A program made the position numbers and the translations under genes. Under the pieces are notes generated by a model. That model saw only the letters and a program-made list of their open reading frames with translations, was not told where the DNA came from and made no database searches. Positions 1 to 9,000 of a stretch of 32,052 nucleotides of DNA are shown here, piece by piece (the first letter of the stretch is position 1; each line of letters opens with the position of its first letter). The stretch is taken from positions 1-32,052 of IMG/VR virus record IMGVR_UViG_3300021519_000039. One strand, given 5' to 3'. This DNA comes from a virus.

Positions 1-565
1 GCAGTACAGAGTATTTGTGTTCAATTAACTTTACTAGTTTTGCAGCAGATTCTACAGTAAAAGATTTACCTGAGGTATCAATAGGCCCTGTTGGACTTTG
101 TATAACATTTTGAGTAATTCCTCTGCCAAACGGTTGAAAAACTACTATTGGCTTATTTCTTTTGCTCTGCATGTCTTTAATAATACTAGCAGCAGTAATC
201 TTTTCTTCGTGGCTTAAATTTAGTACTGGATTTGGAAGTGCTTCATCTAGTGTACCGTTAATACAAATGTCAAATGCTTGTGAAATATTACACTTTTGAT
301 TATAATACTCCCAAACAGCATAGGGTTCTGGAACTACAACATTTCTATGCTGTACTTTGTCTCTAAACAAATGAGGACCATTAACAGGATATGCTCTACC
401 ATGTAGAGTTGGGTGACAAGTAAATGCTTCATATGCAAATTCTGAAAATATTATAAAATCATCGTGTGGATTGTTTCTATGAAATTTTTCTAGTGCAGGG
501 ATAGAACAGACGACCCTACCAATTCCACCATTGATATAAAACGCAGTATGTCTTGTATTACTCAT
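1..565 (-). CDS. GT-B glycosyltransferase-like protein (glycosyltransferase family 9-like), C-terminus outside window
   Basis: An open frame of 188 codons starts with ATG at 565 and runs to the window edge without a stop, so only the N-terminal part is present. The start overlaps the stop of the upstream oxygenase gene as ATGA, which indicates translational coupling. Near the N-terminus FYINGGIGRVVCSIPALEKF resembles the opening of GT-B enzymes such as heptosyltransferases, where a glycine-rich loop follows the first beta strand. Around residue 145, PIVVFQPFG resembles the start of the second Rossmann half of that fold. From family knowledge it would move a sugar from a nucleotide donor onto an acceptor that cannot be told from sequence. 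It is the last visible member of the cassette with the halogenase and two oxygenases. An NDP-sugar-binding protein of another class is possible. Confidence 0.6.
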   Translation of the reverse strand, partial: MSNTRHTAFYINGGIGRVVCSIPALEKFHRNNPHDDFIIFSEFAYEAFTCHPTLHGRAYPVNGPHLFRDKVQHRNVVVPEPYAVWEYYNQKCNISQAFDICINGTLDEALPNPVLNLSHEEKITAASIIKDMQSKRNKPIVVFQPFGRGITQNVIQSPTGPIDTSGKSFTVESAAKLVKLIEHKYSVL

Positions 566-1206
566 AGTTTTAACTCATTCAATGTTTGTTTATCTCCAAA
601 AGTACCTTTAACAAAACAATTAAAAGCTAAACTTATTCTATTTTTATCAGAAGCATTAGGGTTCACTTCATGTAAAGTTGTAGAAGGAAAATATATAATT
701 GCATTGTTTTTTACAGGAACTTGCCAAGAATTTGAATTAGCTATATTCCATTCTTTAGGATTAATTACTAAAGTAGGATTATTTGTAATTGTTGACGCAG
801 AGTTTGGTGTAAGGAAAGTTATACTAGCTGCATCATCTACATCTATATAATACACACCGCTAATAATAGCATTAGAATGATTATGTCGATGATGTGCAGT
901 TCCAGGCGGATTTATATTTAACCAGGACTGGGTGATATAAAATTCAAATCTTTCATCTATGCACAGCAGATCATTAACATATTCGTTTAAACCGTTTATA
1001 ATTCTATTTTTTATTTCTTTGTATGACTCTAATTCTAAAATATTACTTTCTGCAGATGAAAAATTTTGTTCTCTATTAAGAATTAGATCGGTTTGCTCGT
1101 TACTAGTATCGTGTATTCCACTTAGGCTGCAATATTCGTCATATATAAATACTGGTGTTCCAAACAATAACATAGTGTTTGTCCAAGCTCGTATAGGTTG
1201 TTTCAT
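562..1206 (-). CDS. 2OG-Fe(II) oxygenase-like protein (PF13759-type)
   Basis: This 214-residue protein shows the pattern of the small phage 2-oxoglutarate/Fe(II) oxygenase family. Residues 95-120 hold the run WLNINPPGTAHHRHNHSN followed by SGVYY, with H108 and H110 as likely metal-side histidines. Near the C-terminus LHEVNPNASDKNRISLAFN provides the distal H179 and R190, expected to bind iron and the 2-oxoglutarate carboxylate. The family is expected to hydroxylate a protein or small-molecule substrate using O2 and 2-oxoglutarate; the substrate is unknown. The start overlaps the upstream gene's stop by four bases (ATGA) and its own stop overlaps the next start in the same way, so it sits in a coupled operon. 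The Shine-Dalgarno sequence is weak, which fits coupling. Confidence 0.75.
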   Translation of the reverse strand: MKQPIRAWTNTMLLFGTPVFIYDEYCSLSGIHDTSNEQTDLILNREQNFSSAESNILELESYKEIKNRIINGLNEYVNDLLCIDERFEFYITQSWLNINPPGTAHHRHNHSNAIISGVYYIDVDDAASITFLTPNSASTITNNPTLVINPKEWNIANSNSWQVPVKNNAIIYFPSTTLHEVNPNASDKNRISLAFNCFVKGTFGDKQTLNELKL

Positions 1207-1901
1207 TTTTTTATCTCATTTTGTATTCTAATGTTACCAGAAATGCTTATTCTATAATCGTCTGATGTATAAAAAGGATTAACACCGTGTTTTAATTTTG
1301 AAGGAAATAACATCATAGTACCTTCCCAACCTTTGTCTATAGGTACTAGCGAAGGAACAATATCGCCTAATGTATTAGTGTAATAAAAACAAAATTTTGA
1401 AGTTGCTGCTTTAGACCTATCACCGTCAATTTCTGCTGATGTTGGTGGAAAATAATTTTCTTCATCTGTTAGGTTATAGGGAATTTTCATCCATATTACA
1501 AAACTAAGAACGCCAGCATGCTGATGCAGCGGATTAAATTCGTATTTTTTTTGTTTATTGACCCAAAGACTATCAAGATATATTCCGTACGGCGTATTCT
1601 TAGCTGCTTCTTCAAACGCTTCAACATATCCTGGATATGCATTTCTCCAAGAGTTAGCTACTGCTAGTATGTATTCGGCTATATCGTCTTTTATATGATT
1701 TAAAGAATACTCTTCTTGTAAATGTCCTAACAAGAGGTGATTGTATTCACCAGGTTTTTTATCAATTTCATTTATAGATTTTTCTAAAAAACAATACAAG
1801 TCAAAAGGTATTTTTGTTTGAACAACACCAAAATTATTAAAGTTTATTACTTTTGCTATAGATCCTATCGATCCATCTTGCGTATCTGATTGATTACTCA
1901 T
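1203..1901 (-). CDS. 2OG-Fe(II) oxygenase-like protein, second copy
   Basis: A second oxygenase-like protein, distantly similar in layout to its neighbour. Numbering from the chosen start, LHQHAGVLSFVIWMKIPY at about residues 125-142 carries H126 and H128, and LKHGVNPF followed by DYRISISGN carries H205 and R217, the usual distal His/Arg pair. I prefer ATG at 1901: GGAG lies 12 bases upstream (1914-1917). The longer alternative at 1922 (seven extra residues) has only AT-rich sequence before it. From 1901 the gene overlaps the halogenase stop by eight bases, and it ends in an ATGA overlap with the next gene. Role inferred: hydroxylation or another oxidative modification in the same pathway as the halogenase. 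The substrate is unknown, and loss of catalysis cannot be excluded without a structure model. Confidence 0.7.
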   Translation of the reverse strand: MSNQSDTQDGSIGSIAKVINFNNFGVVQTKIPFDLYCFLEKSINEIDKKPGEYNHLLLGHLQEEYSLNHIKDDIAEYILAVANSWRNAYPGYVEAFEEAAKNTPYGIYLDSLWVNKQKKYEFNPLHQHAGVLSFVIWMKIPYNLTDEENYFPPTSAEIDGDRSKAATSKFCFYYTNTLGDIVPSLVPIDKGWEGTMMLFPSKLKHGVNPFYTSDDYRISISGNIRIQNEIKK

Positions 1902-3483
1902 ACGAGTTGTTATCTCCATCATTATATATATTCTGTTTTAACCACTCGTATGCGCTAAGTTGGTTTTGAGCTGCGGCTGACCATTGTTTCATTTTTTCAT
2001 GTCTATCGTAAAGAAAATAGTTACATCTCTCTTTTAAATTTTCATTAGTACTCAGCCGCCTACGCGATGCATCAACTTCATTAAACACAGAATAGTTCAT
2101 TCCATTAGCAATGCATACTATTCCACCACGGCCGGTGTGCGCATGGTCTGTGGTGTGTCTGTTAAATAAATTATTGAATTCACCTCTGCTATTACTTAAA
2201 TTAGTACTGTATGTTCTTGCCCGATTTTTACGCCAATAATCGCTATCGCTTCTAATAGAAAGTGCATAGTGTAGCGCAACGAATTCTGCAAAACCATTAT
2301 AAAACTTCCTTATCTGTGCATTATATACATCACGATCCCATTGATTGACCACTGGCCTATCTATATGGCGACAAAATTCTAGCATAAATTCATGCACACT
2401 CATTAATCCGTTGCTTTCTAACGGCTCAATAAATGCTGCTGATAGGCCAATCGCTAGTACGTTTTTAACCCATGTTCTTTCGTAGATACCAGTTTTAAAG
2501 TTAATTTTATTAAATTTAAGATCATCAGTAACTCTGTTAGGGTTGTGTAACTTCATCTTATCTGAGTTGAGATAATCTTTAAATTCTTGTAGGGCGTCTT
2601 CGTCAGTGGTAAATTCGTCAGAGTATACGTAGCCGGTTCCTATCCTTGACCATAGCGGTATGTTCCAAACCCATCCGTTGGTTAATGCTGTGCAATTCGT
2701 ATATACTTCTAATTCTTTTTCTTTATCAGTATAGGGTATTTGGACTGCCCATGCTTTATTGTTGGGTAAAATATGTTTGTAGGACACATAGGGTTCATCT
2801 AGTGCTTCGCCTAACAGCAAGCTCTTAAAACCAGTACAATCAACATATAGATCTGCTGTTAATTCTTTTCCATTGTCTAGTATTATTTTAGATACGCCAT
2901 GTTCATCTGTTAAAATTTTATCAACAGTTCCAATTATATGATTAACACCGCGGGGAATACAATATCTCTCTTTAAGATATTTTGCAAAAAGTGCAGCATC
3001 AAAATGAAACGCAGTATCATAATCAAATCTAAAATTATCTAATTTACCGTCAACATTTGTTGCTATTTTGTTTTCATTTACTAGTGACATAATTGGCCAA
3101 AAGTTATCTGCAAAATCACTTGTAGGCGTTGCTGGATAATAAATCTTTTTAAGAAGCCAATCGTTATAATTAAAATTTTGATTTTCTACTGGATCGCCAA
3201 ACGGATAATGGAATGATCCCGAATCTTTATCGTAAAAATCAGTAAATTTAATGCTAAACTTGTAAGTACCGTTGGTATGCTTAAGAAAGTCAACATCGTT
3301 TATTCCAAGGTAATTGGTCCAGTCACGGATAAACGCCAGTGTGCTCTCACCAACTCCTATGCGGGGAATATCTGAACTTTCTACTAATGTAATATTTTTA
3401 TTTGGGAATTTTCTAATAAGAGTTGCCGCTGCCATCCATCCTGCTGAGCCGCCGCCAACTACTAGTATAGATTCAAATGCCAT
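1894..3483 (-). CDS. Flavin-dependent halogenase, tryptophan-halogenase family
   Basis: This 529-residue protein has the usual length and landmarks of the tryptophan halogenase family (PF04820). The FAD-binding loop GGGSAGW is at residues 10-16, and GVGEST at 43-48 is the second flavin contact. K75 in TYKFSIKF matches the catalytic lysine position known from PrnA and RebH (K79). W271-V-W273-N-I-P is the WxWxIP motif that separates halogenases from monooxygenases. IEPLESNG at 352-359 matches the conserved FAD/chloride-side segment. The family uses FADH2, O2 and halide to make HOCl or HOBr, which halogenates an aromatic ring. No flavin reductase lies next to it, so reduced flavin would come from the host. 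It heads the cassette and follows its own promoter. Its Shine-Dalgarno sequence, AAGGAG at 3493-3498, lies inside the arm of a 14-bp inverted repeat. The real substrate is unknown. Confidence 0.88.
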   Translation of the reverse strand: MAFESILVVGGGSAGWMAAATLIRKFPNKNITLVESSDIPRIGVGESTLAFIRDWTNYLGINDVDFLKHTNGTYKFSIKFTDFYDKDSGSFHYPFGDPVENQNFNYNDWLLKKIYYPATPTSDFADNFWPIMSLVNENKIATNVDGKLDNFRFDYDTAFHFDAALFAKYLKERYCIPRGVNHIIGTVDKILTDEHGVSKIILDNGKELTADLYVDCTGFKSLLLGEALDEPYVSYKHILPNNKAWAVQIPYTDKEKELEVYTNCTALTNGWVWNIPLWSRIGTGYVYSDEFTTDEDALQEFKDYLNSDKMKLHNPNRVTDDLKFNKINFKTGIYERTWVKNVLAIGLSAAFIEPLESNGLMSVHEFMLEFCRHIDRPVVNQWDRDVYNAQIRKFYNGFAEFVALHYALSIRSDSDYWRKNRARTYSTNLSNSRGEFNNLFNRHTTDHAHTGRGGIVCIANGMNYSVFNEVDASRRRLSTNENLKERCNYFLYDRHEKMKQWSAAAQNQLSAYEWLKQNIYNDGDNNSYE

Positions 3484-3487
3484 AATG

Positions 3488-3533
3488 AGATCTCCTTTGA
3501 TATTATATTTAATTATAACATCAAAGGAGATCT
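3488..3533 (-). promoter_or_regulatory. 14-bp inverted repeat hiding the halogenase ribosome site, with the promoter -10 between the arms
   Basis: The arms at 3488-3501 and 3520-3533 are perfect 14-base reverse complements (AGATCTCCTTTGAT / ATCAAAGGAGATCT). After one mismatch a further five pairs close a six-base loop. The downstream arm, read on the minus strand, contains the Shine-Dalgarno AAGGAG for the halogenase. RNA arriving from the upstream fibre genes would fold and hide it. RNA started at the local promoter would lack the first arm and leave it open. It could also act as a weak terminator or a processing site, but no T-run follows. Confidence 0.7.
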
Positions 3534-3539
3534 TGTCAA
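3512..3539 (-). promoter_or_regulatory. Sigma-70-type promoter of the halogenase cassette
   Basis: Read on the minus strand, TTGACA (3534-3539) is followed after 16 bases by TATAAT (3512-3517). Both hexamers match the bacterial sigma-70 consensus perfectly. The expected start of transcription is near 3504-3506, giving a leader of about 22 bases before the halogenase ATG at 3483. No other intergenic gap I looked at has such a sequence, so the cassette seems to be read by unmodified host polymerase while the structural genes carry late-type motifs. Confidence 0.75.
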
Positions 3540-3554
3540 GTTGATTTTACTAGA

Positions 3555-4082
3555 TTATTCTTCTGTAGGAAGCGGAGTACCTGGATCAGGTAGTGTGACT
3601 CCAGGAAGCAATGGCCAAACAATATCAGCACCGCTTGTTATTGTTTCCCAGTTTACTGTTGAGGGTAAATCTCTAAGAGCTTGTCTATACTCAGCCCATG
3701 CTGCTTTTTTTTCACTACTGAGTGGTGAATCAACTGCCTGTGTCCAATCACATTGATACAAAAGATTATGTCGTGTTCTATCCATAAATCGTACACGTTT
3801 TTCTGCTATAGAAATTTCGTTTTCTATCCAAAGCTGCGTAAATGTACCGTCGTCATTCTTTACAATTTCGCCCATTTCTCTATCAATGTTAGTTTCACCG
3901 TTGGGCGGGCCAGTCCATCTTGAGTTTAGTACTGGGGCGTAGCCTTGAGTAGTTAGTTCCTCGTTAGTAAAGTCCCATGTATTACCCATTACATGAAAAA
4001 TGTTAATTGGGTCTATAAATGCGTACTCGGGTATCGGATCTCCGTTTGCATCAATTTGTATGTAAAATTCAGTAAATTGCAT
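3555..4082 (-). CDS. Tail-fibre assembly chaperone-like protein (Tfa / tail assembly chaperone type)
   Basis: This 175-residue protein has two parts. The N-terminal part begins FTEFYIQIDANGDPIPEYAF, a beta-rich stretch like those of fibre-tip or chaperone proteins. The C-terminal part, LLYQCDWTQAVDSPLSSEKK followed by AAWAEYRQALRDLPS and a late WP, matches the conserved tail of phage tail-fibre assembly proteins (the pattern DWTQxxDSPLxxEKxxAWxxYRQxLRDL). These proteins help fibres trimerise or attach a tip, and in some phages they stay on the virion. It lies 18 bases after the glycine-rich adhesin gene, the same order as an adhesin with its helper. A GAGGAAC ribosome site precedes ATG at 4082. 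It is the last gene before the sigma-70-driven cassette. Confidence 0.75.
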   Translation of the reverse strand: MQFTEFYIQIDANGDPIPEYAFIDPINIFHVMGNTWDFTNEELTTQGYAPVLNSRWTGPPNGETNIDREMGEIVKNDDGTFTQLWIENEISIAEKRVRFMDRTRHNLLYQCDWTQAVDSPLSSEKKAAWAEYRQALRDLPSTVNWETITSGADIVWPLLPGVTLPDPGTPLPTEE

Positions 4083-4100
4083 TTCTGTTCCTCATTTATA

Positions 4101-5642
4101 TTATGGCAAGTTGTGTGTATTGCAGCATGGCCAGCAACGGTTTGAGCCCCAGATGATGCGCACCACACCTGGTCCACCCCAGCCGCCGCCATGTGACGTG
4201 CCGCCTCCGCCGCCACCGCCGCCAAATGATCCGCCACAGCCATAGCCGTTACCTTGACCGTTGCTCCATGGTTCACCAGGTTTTCCACAAGTGCCGCCGC
4301 TGCCTCCTTGGCCGCCGCTGCCTGCTTGATGGCTATAACCAGCATTACCGCAACATCCGCAACTGACAGGGCTTGTAGTGTAGCAGCACATACCGCATGA
4401 ACCTGTGCCGCCGCCACCGCCTGTTCCGTAAGTTGAACTATGGGCGGAAGTGCCTTGGCCGCCGCCGCCGCCGCAACCATATCCTACCGGTGAATTGTTT
4501 GAGCTAGCAGGTCCAGCACTGCAATAGCCAGCGCCTCCGCCGCCGCCGCCTGCGGTGCTGGTATGTGCTACCATTCCGTAACCGCCACAGCAGCTTGTTG
4601 CTCCGCCAGGGATGCCTGGAAAGCTGAAACATCCGCCATAGCACCCGCAGCAGCCACCACAGGCAACCATACCTGGCCAACAACTATCACCGCCTTGACT
4701 TCCGCTCCAGCAGCCGCCGCGCCCTACCAGCACTGTATAACTGCTGCCAGGAGTTACTGGAATATTGTTGGCCCAGACCATGCCGGCGCCGTGGCCGCCA
4801 CAGACTGCCCAGGAGTAGCATCCGCCGCCACCACCACCTATGGCCATAACGCTTACCGCAGTTACACCAGTAGGTGCGACCCAAGTAAACGAGCATTGGC
4901 CGCCGTTTTGTCCATAAGCACCTTCGTATTGTTGTTGTCCTACTGGAAGTAAAAAAGTAACGCTTTTACTAAATGCCTTAGTTCTATATGTAGCTGCTGG
5001 CATATTGGTATTGCGAACACCCAGCGTAAATGTGTATGTATTTTGGCCAGAGCCGGGCGTAGGAAAGGTCATTAACCCTGTACTACTAATAGTAACATCA
5101 CTAGGTAATGTTCCTCTAGTAGTTATCGCCCATTCAGTTGCAGTACCTGAGTTAGCAAACTGAACTGTTTTTGGTGTTGTTATAACAGCAATGTCAACGT
5201 TGGTATTGTCAGTTGTGATCGTTGGAAAATCATTGGTTGAACTAATGATTATGGATACATCTTCGTTATAAACGAACCCATATTTTGTATCTGTAACCAC
5301 AGTGTTCAATACAACAGTGGCTGGATTTCCTGCTGGGGGTGATGTTAGTGTACCACTTAATGCTCCGTTTGAAGCTAGTGTTAGTCCATACTGTGCGCCA
5401 CTGCGCCAAGCCCATGTAAATGTAGAAGTTGACAATGCGCCTTCCAGTGACAGTGTAGTTGATATCGCTTCGTTTGCATTGATGTAGTTTGGTTGACTAG
5501 TGGGATTAAGTACAGCACCGGCCGCCGCAATGTATTTTTCGCCATCACTGGTTAATATTTTACCAGCATTTGCATATGAAGCATCTTCAATAGCCTTTCC
5601 ACCTGCTGTTTTATTTTTTGATAAACCTACGAATCTTCCCAT
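4101..5642 (-). CDS. Cysteine- and glycine-rich tip adhesin with Ig-like domains
   Basis: This 513-residue protein starts with MGRFVGLSKNKTAGGKAIED, a fibre-type N-terminus. Residues about 55-135 and 136-232 look like two putative-Ig (He_PIG-like) domains, with LTLASNGALSGTLTS and VTISSTGLMTFPTPGSG as their signatures. From about residue 255 the chain is dominated by glycine runs up to nine long, then ends with GVVRIIWG and a short cysteine-rich tail. Glycine-rich tips of this kind in marine and T-even phages (the polyglycine sandwich of gp38-type adhesins) bind host surface receptors. The oddity is cysteine: none in the first 249 residues, then 25 between 250 and 509. A late-type motif at 5664-5670 precedes the gene, with AAGGAAA before ATG. 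The GCC/GGC-rich coding sequence also opens false frames on both strands. Confidence 0.75.
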   Translation of the reverse strand: MGRFVGLSKNKTAGGKAIEDASYANAGKILTSDGEKYIAAAGAVLNPTSQPNYINANEAISTTLSLEGALSTSTFTWAWRSGAQYGLTLASNGALSGTLTSPPAGNPATVVLNTVVTDTKYGFVYNEDVSIIISSTNDFPTITTDNTNVDIAVITTPKTVQFANSGTATEWAITTRGTLPSDVTISSTGLMTFPTPGSGQNTYTFTLGVRNTNMPAATYRTKAFSKSVTFLLPVGQQQYEGAYGQNGGQCSFTWVAPTGVTAVSVMAIGGGGGGCYSWAVCGGHGAGMVWANNIPVTPGSSYTVLVGRGGCWSGSQGGDSCWPGMVACGGCCGCYGGCFSFPGIPGGATSCCGGYGMVAHTSTAGGGGGGAGYCSAGPASSNNSPVGYGCGGGGGQGTSAHSSTYGTGGGGGTGSCGMCCYTTSPVSCGCCGNAGYSHQAGSGGQGGSGGTCGKPGEPWSNGQGNGYGCGGSFGGGGGGGGTSHGGGWGGPGVVRIIWGSNRCWPCCNTHNLP

Positions 5643-5663
5643 TATAGTTTCCTTTTATACGTC

Positions 5664-5670
5664 TATTTAT
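5664..5670 (-). promoter_or_regulatory. Late-promoter -10 motif before the adhesin gene
   Basis: The minus strand reads CATAAATAGACG, with ATAAATA at 5664-5670. This is the core of the T4 late promoter (TATAAATA). It lies 21 bases before the adhesin ATG and contains the TAA stop of the upstream 108-residue gene. The expected leader is about 16 bases with an AAGGAAA ribosome site. Confidence 0.5.
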
Positions 5671-5993
5671 GCAGCAGTTTCAATGCCATATATAACAGCA
5701 TTTATGTTCGCTAGACTAGATGTTACTACTAATTTATTACCTGCTGCTAACACTATTCCAGTTCGTTCTAAAATGTTCTTAGGAAGCAGGTCTGTTGTAA
5801 ATTCAAGGTATTCGCTAGTCGTAGGAGTATCAGAAGATGCTGTTAATGCCACACTGATTGCTGAAGTTCCTGATGTATTTCTATTGCATATTGTAAAACT
5901 TACCACAGCATAAGTACTAGCTGGGCATGTATATATTGTTTGTGTTTGGGCAGTTGATGCATAATTAACTGCTCCTAATCTTCCTGTAGCCAT
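5667..5993 (-). CDS. Small beta-structured virion protein (paralog group of three)
   Basis: A 108-residue protein with alternating hydrophobic residues throughout, suggesting a beta-sandwich. Recognisable points are TIYTCPASTYAVVSFTICN near residue 19, LTASSD near 51, and a closing segment IVLAAGNKLVVTSS followed by AVIYGIE. The same outline occurs in the 112-residue protein at 22824-23162 and the 109-residue protein at 16003-16332. I know of similar small proteins next to fibre genes in marine myoviruses but not of an assigned function; a fibre or baseplate connector or a decoration protein is possible. It lies between the 1597-residue giant and the adhesin. GGAG sits ten bases before ATG at 5993. 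Confidence 0.6.
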   Translation of the reverse strand: MATGRLGAVNYASTAQTQTIYTCPASTYAVVSFTICNRNTSGTSAISVALTASSDTPTTSEYLEFTTDLLPKNILERTGIVLAAGNKLVVTSSLANINAVIYGIETAA

Positions 5994-6008
5994 GTTATAT
6001 TTTCTCCA

Positions 6009-9000
6009 TTATGATAAAAAGTAATTCAATGCAACTGGAGCGCCTTTAACACCGCCAGTAAAGTTAATTTTCTGTAGTATATTTATCTGGTTACCAGTAG
6101 TGGTAGTGATCTGATTGGCAGATATCTGTAACTGTCCTGCGGTAATACTGTTAACATTAAGCTCACCTATGCCGCCACCAATCTGTGATTGGATGTAGGT
6201 TTTGATTGCTTTTTGTGTTGGAACAATATTATCACTGTTGGCTGTAAAAGTGCCGTCTGTACTGAATTCTGTAATAACAGCACCAGTACCACCCAGTGAT
6301 ACAGAACCCAGCTGTAGCTCTTGCAGTCCAGAAATACTAAATGCGTTGGCATTTAGCGTTGCGACACCTGTTGCTTGTTCAACGTTAAACAATCTACCAA
6401 CACGGAAGTTACCATCTTGGTCTGTTGAGGTATAGAACACTCTACCACCATTGTTGTTTACTGTTTCTTTGTTTGGATCAGCAGCAACAAGTGGTAATCC
6501 TGGATAGTTTGTATTAGCAATATTTCCAGTTCCGACATCTAGGAAGTCATGTCCTGTTAATCGTACTTGGCTGTATCGTCTGCGTACTTCTACAGATGAA
6601 GCATTCGCTGGTGCATTAGTAATTGTAAGTGCTGGGCTAACTTGTAGCTGTGCAGCATAATTACCTGTTGACCCTGTTAAATTACGCACAGATACTAACT
6701 TATAAAATGTTCCTGAAATAGCTCCAAATGTTACGTTTGAACCTGCTACTGGAATGGCAGTTAGCCCTGATACATTTATGTACTCACCAGGTTGATATAA
6801 GTCAGCATAACCAACACCTGTTACAGTAGCACTTGCTGTTGTAAAGGCAGTACCTCTGTTGCTCCAAGTGGGTTGTTTTAATACACCGTTGCCTATACGT
6901 ACCTGGGTAGGTGCATCTGCACCAATGTTGTTAGGATCTGTAATAGTTAGTGTTGGAGCAGATACATATCCTGTACCCGGATCCCAAATGTTAATTTGAG
7001 TAATTTTGCCATCTTTAACCACCGCTCTGCCTTTAGCAGTATCAGTATACAACGCCGATGCCGGAGCACTAAATGCTATTCTTGGCTCGATGGAATATGC
7101 TGTTGTAGCATTCAATGTGGTTTGAATTGCTAGTCCTGTAACATGATCCCATCCTGCTGTTCCTGTGCTGTGCTTGTATATTGTAGCAACCTTTGTACCG
7201 TTGTTGTATGCTTGGATATATCCATATTGTCCTGCGCCTCTGCCGCCAGTGATGTATACTGATAGTCCAACATACGCTGCATCTACAGTGTTTGGATCAG
7301 TGTTAGACAATGTAATAGCAGTGCTGGTTCCCTCTTGTGCGGTATTTTCTCTACCAATATAGCCTGACCCACCAAAATTAGCACCTGTTTCAAGCATTCT
7401 AACTTCAAAGACGCCACCAGTAGTGGTTACTTGTGAGCTAGCAATTACTGCTCCGTAACCTTCACCTGCTGGGCTAATTGTTGCGCCTGCTCCTGCGGTG
7501 TAACCAATACCAGCATTAGAATATTCTAAAGTTAAAATGTTATTGCCGTCAGTTAATACTCTTGCAACCAATGCTTCATTTGCATAGTTGTTAACTGTTG
7601 CAGTTGTAGCAGTTTCAGTACTATCTACACCTTCTGCTACAGTACCATAATCGCCGTATGAGCTGTTACCATTAGTAGCACGAATTTTGCCGCCAGCTTC
7701 TGCAAGATATCCAATGTGTGCATAGTAACTGAAAACAGATACAAGTTCTGCTCTGCCCAAGTTCGTAACCCAAGCTCCAATGCCATCGCTGATTACCTGT
7801 GTAAAGTCGTTGGCAACGATTGAGTCATTACCTCCTGAGTGCAAGTTTCCATCTACTTTTAGACCAATACAACCAGTACCAAATGTAGTTACGTTTTGTA
7901 CATACGGTGATTTGTTAATAATCCAAACATTTGTATCTGTTGTACTAAATCCTGGATCAAGACTCACATATGCGCCAGCAGTTGGGCGTTTTGTCCCGTA
8001 GGCATTTGCTGCTCCTAGTGAGCCTGTTAGTCCTATTGTGGTACAGTTTCTTAGGCCAGTACCATTGCGCATATAGAACATATCTTCAAGTACGGATCCG
8101 TTAACAGCATTTACATAATAACGTGCTGCTAACAATGATTTATAATTACCTGTGTAGATTAAATCGTATTTTAAAGCATCAATATATCGATCAACATCTC
8201 GCAAGCAATATGCTGCGTTGTATGTGTAACCCGAATAGGTAAATGCAATAAACGCTGTAATTTCATCTTTAATAAATTGGCGATTAGCTTCTAATACTTC
8301 ACACGCATATGTGTAGCCAGTTGAAGTTTCAGGAGTGTTAGTTCCTGTCATAGAAGGTAAGCTGCCTGCTGCATTAATTTTATAATTGATGTAGTTATAA
8401 ATGTTGGTTACTTTTGCTGCGGCTGCTGTTCCAGCAGGTGACGAGCCAGCGGGTCTAGTAGTAACCTGCGTTGATGTATTTCCTGTAGTTCTTGTAATTG
8501 CAATGTTCTGTATGATGTTAGACACAATTGCTTGTAGTCTGTTAATAGTACCCAGTGTTTTGGGTACATCTGTACCTGCAATCAAGCTACCTGCTGGTGA
8601 AATTTTAGTACCGCGCAATTCGTCACCTACAATAGCACAGTTTTCAGGCACAATGATAGGAAGTGTTTCGATAAATGTTCCTGTTTTAACAAAGATTGTA
8701 TCTTGTGCTTTAACCTCAGCAGGTATACCTGCATTAGAGTTAGCTGTAATTGCAGCAGTTATCACAGTGATCAATGATGTTATTACAGATTGTGCATCAG
8801 TTTCTTCTGGTATAGAAGTATCTGTAACTCTTGTTATAACTCCTTGATAACTAGCTGCTGGTGCAACATTAGATATTACTGCATCAATTACTGTGGCTAG
8901 ATAATTAATTGCTGCAACTGTTTGATTCTTTTCTGCTAAGATAGCAGCTAATAGTGTAATACCTGAGAAATATGATAGTGTCGCTGCTCTTGTACGTGCA

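Noticed and set aside
4013-4952. Long alanine-rich and other open frames on both strands over the glycine-rich region
   Set aside because: They are shadows of GGC/GCC-rich codons of the adhesin gene, lack ribosome sites and have no recognisable domain.
6080-6086. Further ATAAATA motif on the minus strand
   Set aside because: It lies inside the coding end of the 1597-residue gene (codons for N-Q-I-N-I), 87 bases before the next gene; it may be chance.
8401-8847. 148-residue hydrophobic frame on the plus strand
   Set aside because: It lies opposite the helical inserts of the giant gene; its apparent membrane character comes from reading Ala/Thr/Ile codons backwards.
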